Assembly: GCA_030729445.1 (NCBI GenBank)
Contig: JANQXJ010000022.1
Coordinates: forward strand, 1-9,520
Direction: 5' to 3'
DNA: 9,520 nt
Source: Limnohabitans sp.
GTDB taxonomy: Bacteria > Pseudomonadota > Gammaproteobacteria > Burkholderiales > Burkholderiaceae_C
Part shown: piece by piece, positions 5,438-9,520 of the stretch
How positions within the stretch are numbered: the first letter of the stretch is position 1
Layout of the letters: every line of letters begins with the position of its first letter
Translations under genes and position numbers: made by a program
The notes under the pieces: generated by a model
The model's input: only the letters and a program-made list of their open reading frames with translations
What the model was told of the DNA's origin: nothing
Database searches by the model: none

Positions 5438-6856
5438 ATGAACACCATCTTGCACTTGGGCTTGGGCTCTTTCCACCGAGCACACCAGGCCGTCTATGTA
5501 CACCAGCTGCGCCAGTTGGGTGACCTGAGCTGGGGCATCGCTGCAGGCAACTTGCGTCCCGACATGCCCGACACCATCGCGGCCTTGCAAGCGCAAGGCG
5601 GGGCCTACATGCTCGAGACCGTGACGCCCCAGAGTGAAAAAACCTACACCCGCATCACGTCCATCCAGCGAGTGATTCCTTACCAAGACGACTTGGCCCC
5701 TTTGGTGGCCGTGGGGGCCGATGCGGCCACCCGCATCATCAGCTTTACCGTGACTGAAGCAGGTTACTACCTGGACGCTAACAACCAGCTCGACTGGGCC
5801 AGCTTTGCGGATTTGCGGGCCGATCTGGCCGCAGTAAGGTCAGGTCAGGTGGGTCATACCATTTACGGCGCACTCGTCAGCCTCTTGCGTGCGCGCATGC
5901 AGACGGGCAGTGGTCCGGTTACGCTGATGAACTGCGACAACCTGCGCCATAACGGCGAGCGCTCGTGCAGTGGCTTGTTGCAGTTCATCGAAGCGCTGGG
6001 CGACAGCGACTTGCTGCAATGGGTGCAGGACAACACCACCAGCCCCAAAGCCATGGTTGACCGCATCACGCCCCGGCCAACGTCCGATGTGGCTGCTCGC
6101 GTTAAGGCCGTCACCGGCCAAGACGACCCGGCGGCCCTGATGGCCGAGAGCTTCATCCAGTGGGTGATCGAAGACTGCTTCATCGCCGGTCGCCCCGCGT
6201 GGGAGCGAGTCGGCGTTGAAATGGTCGATTCGGTGGATGCATATGAAGAAGCCAAGATCCGATTGCTCAACGCCACGCACAGCTGCATCGCCTGGGCGGG
6301 AACGCTGGTGGGTTATCAATATATCCACGAAGGCACACAGGATGCGGTGATTCGTCGCATGGCCTACGACTACGTGACAGACGACGTGATCCCGGTGCTG
6401 GACACGCCCGAAAAGCCCTGCCCACTGAACCTACCGCAATACCGCGATGTGGTGCTTGACCGCTTTGGGAACCCTGCCATTTGCGACACCAACCAGCGCG
6501 TGGCCATGGACGGCTTTTCCAAGATGCCGGGTTTCATCGCCCCCACCATCCGCGAACGTCTGGCTCGTGGCGAAAGCATCGCCAGCGTGGCCATGCTGCC
6601 GGCGCTGTTTCTGGCCTATTTGCAGCGCTGGCATGTCGGGCAGATTCCCTACACCTACCAAGACCAGGCCATGCAGCCCGAGGTGGCGCACGCGATGTGC
6701 GGCGCGGCCGATCCGGTGGCGGTTTTTTGCGCCAACACCAGCCTGTGGGGCGAACTGGCCGAAGACGTCCGTCTGGTGGACGCGGTGCGCCGTGCCCACG
6801 AGCGGGTGGGGCGCTTTGTCAGCGATCACACAAGTGCGTCTGCTGTGCCAAACTGA
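5438..6856 (+). CDS. dalD: D-arabinitol 4-dehydrogenase (DalD type, mannitol dehydrogenase family)
   Basis: This 472-residue enzyme should oxidise D-arabitol to D-xylulose with NAD. It belongs to the polyol-specific long-chain dehydrogenases: the N-terminal cofactor motif HLGLGSFHRAHQA is at 6-18, MVDRITPRP lies mid-chain, and the catalytic KxxxxNxxH motif is intact as K273, N278, H281 in AKIRLLNATH. The protein begins almost directly with the cofactor strand, and segments such as NCDNLRHNGER, SHSCIAWAG-like NATHSCIAWAGTLVG, YIHEGT and TNQRVAMDGFSKMPGFIAPT follow Klebsiella DalD as I recall it, not mannitol 2-dehydrogenase, which has a longer N-terminus and a KIGLLNGSH-type motif. ATG 5438 is used because longer in-frame starts run into the SDR gene. 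No Shine-Dalgarno is visible; the leader is pyrimidine-rich. It feeds D-xylulose to the kinase encoded two genes downstream. Confidence 0.83.
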   Translation: MNTILHLGLGSFHRAHQAVYVHQLRQLGDLSWGIAAGNLRPDMPDTIAALQAQGGAYMLETVTPQSEKTYTRITSIQRVIPYQDDLAPLVAVGADAATRIISFTVTEAGYYLDANNQLDWASFADLRADLAAVRSGQVGHTIYGALVSLLRARMQTGSGPVTLMNCDNLRHNGERSCSGLLQFIEALGDSDLLQWVQDNTTSPKAMVDRITPRPTSDVAARVKAVTGQDDPAALMAESFIQWVIEDCFIAGRPAWERVGVEMVDSVDAYEEAKIRLLNATHSCIAWAGTLVGYQYIHEGTQDAVIRRMAYDYVTDDVIPVLDTPEKPCPLNLPQYRDVVLDRFGNPAICDTNQRVAMDGFSKMPGFIAPTIRERLARGESIASVAMLPALFLAYLQRWHVGQIPYTYQDQAMQPEVAHAMCGAADPVAVFCANTSLWGELAEDVRLVDAVRRAHERVGRFVSDHTSASAVPN

Positions 6857-6886
6857 CGGGCCATTCAACCTCTCTTGAGCAGTGCC

Positions 6887-7822
6887 ATGACCGTCCGAAC
6901 CCGTACCGTGCCCCGCCAGATCAAGCCCGAGCTGGAGCATGAACTGGTCCGCTCGCCCAATATGGGCTACGAGTCGTCCACCGATGTGGGCTTTGTGCGC
7001 TGTCTGGCGCACGGTTTTCCCACCCCGCTGGCGCGCTGGCACTACCACGACGAATACGAGCTGCACCTGATCACGGCCACCTCAGGCAAGGTGTTTGTGG
7101 GCGACTGGATTGGGCCTTTTCAGCCTGGCCAACTGGTGCTCACAGGCCCGCGTCTGCCGCACAACTGGGTGACCATGGATTTGCCCGAGGGGGGTGTGGC
7201 CGAGCGCGATCTGGTAATCCAGTTCACCCACGACCCGCTGGTACAGGCCAGCCAGACGATCCCTGAGCTGGCCGAGCTATTGCCCTTGTTGGAGCGGGCG
7301 CGCCACGGCATCGAGTTTTTTGGCATGTCCGAAATCGCCCATGCGCACTGGCACAAGGTCAAGCGCTCGCATGGCTTGCGCCGGTTTACTGCATTTTGTG
7401 ATTTTTTGGCAGACTTGGCTGAGTGCAACGATTACCGGTTGCTCTCCAGTGCCCAGTTGCAGAGCGACGACGACGATAACTCGTTGGATCGCATCAACGA
7501 TGTGGTCAATAGGATCACTGAACAGTTAGCCGATCTCCATTCGGCCTCCGCCTGGGCAGCCGAGCTGGGCATGAGCGAGAGCCGCTTCAGCCGGTTTTTT
7601 CGCAAGGCCACTGGCAACACTTTCACTGATTTTGTGAACCGGGTGCGCATCAGCCGCGCCTGCCAGCTCTTGATGGACACCGATCAGCAGATCACCCACA
7701 TTTGCTACGAAGTGGGCTTCAACAGTGTGGCCAATTTCAACCGTCGTTTTTTGGAAATCAAGGGCATGAAGCCTTCGGATTTCCGGCGGCAGTCGCTGAC
7801 CCGCTTTCGCGGGGCGCATTGA
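6887..7822 (+). CDS. AraC-family transcriptional regulator (MtlR-like), probable operon activator
   Basis: This 311-residue protein is a sugar-alcohol-responsive regulator. The N-terminal half is a cupin-like sensor with a His/Glu-rich strand RWHYHDEYELH at 50-60 and the FQPGQLVLTGPRLPHNW stretch common in this family. The C-terminal 90 residues form the AraC/XylS DNA-binding domain: a first helix-turn-helix around 221-241 (WAAELGMSESRFSRFFRKAT), and a second around 269-290 (ITHICYEVGFNSVANFNRRF), followed by the family's KGMKPSDFRR. ATG 6887 is preferred to an in-frame TTG at 6875; a weak GAG lies 7 bases ahead. MtlR of Pseudomonas fluorescens, which activates mtlEFGK and the mannitol enzymes, has this type of architecture. 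Its gene sits inside the operon between two catabolic genes, so it would amplify its own synthesis on induction. The effector is inferred to be a pentitol. Confidence 0.85.
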   Translation: MTVRTRTVPRQIKPELEHELVRSPNMGYESSTDVGFVRCLAHGFPTPLARWHYHDEYELHLITATSGKVFVGDWIGPFQPGQLVLTGPRLPHNWVTMDLPEGGVAERDLVIQFTHDPLVQASQTIPELAELLPLLERARHGIEFFGMSEIAHAHWHKVKRSHGLRRFTAFCDFLADLAECNDYRLLSSAQLQSDDDDNSLDRINDVVNRITEQLADLHSASAWAAELGMSESRFSRFFRKATGNTFTDFVNRVRISRACQLLMDTDQQITHICYEVGFNSVANFNRRFLEIKGMKPSDFRRQSLTRFRGAH

Positions 7823-7843
7823 CCTCTCCTGAAAGTATCTGGC

Positions 7844-9304
7844 ATGTTTCTCGGCCTTGACCTGGGCACCTCCGAACTCAAAGCGCTGCTGCTGAATGAC
7901 CAGCACTATGTGTTGGCCACGGCACGGGCAGCGCTCACTGTGCAGCGCCCGCAAGCGCTTTGGTCCGAACAAGACCCGGCCAGTTGGTCGCAGGCTTTGC
8001 AGCAGGTCATGGACAGCTTGCAGCGCAGCCACCCCCAGGCGCTGGCGCAGTTGCAGGGGGTGGGGCTGTCCGGGCAAATGCACGGCGCGGTCTTGATGGA
8101 CACACAAGGCGATGTGCTGCGCCCGGCCATTTTGTGGAACGACGGGCGCAGCGGCGCGCAGTGCGAACAGCTCACGGCGCAGGTGCCCGATCTGGCTCGC
8201 ATCACTGGCAACCTGGCCATGCCGGGCTTCACCGCGCCCAAGCTTTTGTGGGTGCGCGAACATGAACCTGAGTTGTTTGCCCGCACGCGCCGCGTGTTGC
8301 TGCCCAAAGACTGGCTGCGCTGGCAACTCACGGGCGAGGCGGTGAGCGAGATGTCGGATGCGGCAGGTACGCTTTGGCTGGACACTGGCATGCGGGACTG
8401 GTCGGACACCCTGCTGGCGGCCTGTGGGTTGGACCGCAGCCACATGCCGCGCTTGGTTGAGGGTAGTGAGGTGTCGGCTTTTTTGAAGCCCGAGCTGTGC
8501 CGTCGCTGGGGCTTGCCAGAGCGGGTGCCGGTGGCCGGTGGAGCGGGAGATAACGCGGCCAGTGCGGTGGGCATGGGTCTGGTTAGGCCCGGTCAGGGCT
8601 TTGTATCGCTGGGCACCTCGGGTGTGGTGTTTGTCAGCGATGCCCGCTTTGCGCCCAACCCGGCGCAGGGTCTACACGCGTTTTGCCATGCTCTGCCGGG
8701 CCGATGGCACCAGATGTCGGTCATGCTGAGCGCGGCCAGTGCTGTGACCTGGGCGGCCAAGCAACTGGCGTTTGACGACGAAGCCAGCTTGTTGGCCGCT
8801 GCAGCGAAGCTGCCTGAAGCACAGCGGCGCACAGCCCCCTTGTTTTTGCCTTACCTTAGCGGCGAGCGCACCCCGCACAATCAGCCGCTGGCCACAGCCT
8901 GCTGGTTTGGCATAAGTGCCGGGCACGGGCGTGAGGCACTGGCCTATTCAGTGGCCGAAGGCGTAGCCTTTGGTTTACGCGATGGCTTACAGACGGTGGG
9001 CCAGTCCGAGCCCGCTCTGCAAAGCTTGTCGCTGGTGGGTGGTGGTGCACGCGATGCGTGGTGGGCACAGTTACTGGCGCATGTGCTGGGCTTGCCGTTG
9101 ACCTTGCACGAAGGCGCTGAAACTGGTGCGGCACTGGGTGCGGCACGCTTGGCATGGTTGGCGTGTGGTGGCGAACTGGATCAGGTTTGCACCATCCCGC
9201 CCGTGAGCCTCCGTTTTGATCCCGATGCAGCGCAGCACGCGGCGCTGTCATTGCGTCACGTGCGTTTCCAAGCTTTGTACAGTTCGATCTCCCCGCTCTT
9301 TTAA
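7844..9304 (+). CDS. xylB: Xylulokinase (FGGY family)
   Basis: This 486-residue kinase phosphorylates D-xylulose to D-xylulose 5-phosphate with ATP; E. coli XylB is of nearly the same length. The FGGY fold motifs are complete: the phosphate loop DLGTSELK with Asp6, GLSGQMHGAVL, PAILWNDGRS, NLAMPGFTAPKLLWV, LLPKDWLR, and the catalytic base Asp236 in GAGDNAASA. In the second domain are SLGTSGVVF, MSVMLSAAS, LPYLSGERTPHN and VGGGARDAWW. These track E. coli XylB almost motif by motif as recalled, so xylulose is a better call than glycerol, ribulose or fructose. A GAAAG 8 bases upstream of ATG 7844 acts as Shine-Dalgarno, 21 bases after the regulator gene. It completes the D-arabitol pathway and is the last gene of the operon. 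The closing residues are ordinary, with no truncation. Confidence 0.9.
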   Translation: MFLGLDLGTSELKALLLNDQHYVLATARAALTVQRPQALWSEQDPASWSQALQQVMDSLQRSHPQALAQLQGVGLSGQMHGAVLMDTQGDVLRPAILWNDGRSGAQCEQLTAQVPDLARITGNLAMPGFTAPKLLWVREHEPELFARTRRVLLPKDWLRWQLTGEAVSEMSDAAGTLWLDTGMRDWSDTLLAACGLDRSHMPRLVEGSEVSAFLKPELCRRWGLPERVPVAGGAGDNAASAVGMGLVRPGQGFVSLGTSGVVFVSDARFAPNPAQGLHAFCHALPGRWHQMSVMLSAASAVTWAAKQLAFDDEASLLAAAAKLPEAQRRTAPLFLPYLSGERTPHNQPLATACWFGISAGHGREALAYSVAEGVAFGLRDGLQTVGQSEPALQSLSLVGGGARDAWWAQLLAHVLGLPLTLHEGAETGAALGAARLAWLACGGELDQVCTIPPVSLRFDPDAAQHAALSLRHVRFQALYSSISPLF

Positions 9305-9392
9305 GCACAAAGCCTAGCACTGATTTGTAGCCCTGTTGGCTGGTGTTGCACTGAAGCCTCGATTTGCCCGTGCGCTCTGTGAGTCGTTGACT
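9305..9392. other. Convergent gap between xylulokinase and phosphoesterase genes
   Basis: This 88-base stretch separates two converging genes, where a bidirectional terminator would be expected. The only hairpin seen is a weak AGCC/GGCT pair (9329-9332 with 9338-9341) without a T-tract. GCACTGA occurs twice in direct orientation (9316-9322, 9348-9354). No convincing terminator is visible, so transcription may end by Rho or run on into the opposing gene. Confidence 0.4.
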
Positions 9393-9520
9393 TCAAACCT
9401 TACAAAATTCAGCGCCCAGCTTGATTACCTGCTGTGCTTTGAAATCCATTTGCTCGTTCTTGCGCGCATAACCCAGCGGGTTGGCCACCACGCGGCAGCC
9501 GTTTTGGGTGTAGTCACTCG
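9393..9520 (-). CDS. Probable metallophosphoesterase, C-terminal fragment
   Basis: Read leftward from the window edge, an open frame runs for 41 complete codons to a TGA at plus-strand 9393-9395. The peptide begins SDYTQNGCRVVANPLGYARK and continues NEQMDFKAQQVIKLGAEFCKV. The pattern of a short DY turn, a G-x-R-V-V-x-N-P-x-G-Y strand and a following Glu matches the C-terminal end of calcineurin-like metallophosphoesterases as I know them, in which that strand closes the metal-site sandwich. The catalytic motifs would lie beyond the window, so the call rests on the tail alone. The gene converges on the polyol operon and shows no link to it. Confidence 0.55.
   Translation of the reverse strand, partial: SDYTQNGCRVVANPLGYARKNEQMDFKAQQVIKLGAEFCKV

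Noticed and set aside
4516..5448. Open frame of 310 codons on the minus strand opposite the SDR gene
   Set aside because: The SDR on the plus strand has intact cofactor and catalytic motifs; the antisense frame spans gene boundaries and looks like no known protein.
5351..6856. Longer dalD with 29 extra N-terminal codons
   Set aside because: This start overlaps the end of the SDR gene and adds a non-homologous leader. DalD proteins begin right at the cofactor strand, as from the ATG at 5438.
1..9520. Mobile elements, CRISPR arrays, tRNA or rRNA genes
   Set aside because: No transposase-like or phage-like genes, no terminal repeats, no regularly spaced repeats and no tRNA-like cloverleaf were seen; base composition and gene style are uniform across the operon.

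Overview
The window is about 60% G+C. Its coding style (frequent TTG and CTG leucine codons, tight gene packing, polyol ABC importer) fits a betaproteobacterium of the order Burkholderiales, perhaps Comamonadaceae. The taxonomic call is inference from style only.

Layout. Bases 1-54 hold the first 18 codons of a leftward gene that looks like a universal stress protein. A 286-base divergent intergenic region follows, with several small inverted repeats, a probable AraC-type operator and a probable promoter. From 341 to 9304 there are eight rightward genes with gaps of 0-122 bases that look like one operon: a periplasmic polyol-binding protein, two inner-membrane permeases, the ABC ATPase, an SDR dehydrogenase closely resembling ribitol 2-dehydrogenase, a long-chain dehydrogenase closely resembling D-arabinitol 4-dehydrogenase, an AraC-family activator, and xylulokinase. 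A convergent gene end at 9393-9520 looks like the C-terminus of a metallophosphoesterase.

How the genes work together. The importer (SmoEFGK/MtlEFGK type) brings a sugar alcohol into the cytoplasm. DalD-type oxidation of D-arabitol gives D-xylulose, which XylB phosphorylates to D-xylulose 5-phosphate for the pentose phosphate pathway. The ribitol-dehydrogenase-like SDR would give D-ribulose from ribitol, or D-xylulose from xylitol as a side activity known for this family. No ribulokinase is present in the window. The AraC-type regulator is encoded inside the operon and probably activates it in response to a pentitol.

The operon is therefore best read as a pentitol (D-arabitol plus ribitol or xylitol) catabolic operon rather than the sorbitol/mannitol operon that the transporter genes alone would suggest. 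The most interesting non-coding element is a pair of strong RNA hairpins between the binding-protein gene and the first permease gene, which probably keeps binding-protein expression above permease expression. I saw no RNA genes, CRISPR array, insertion sequence or other mobile element.
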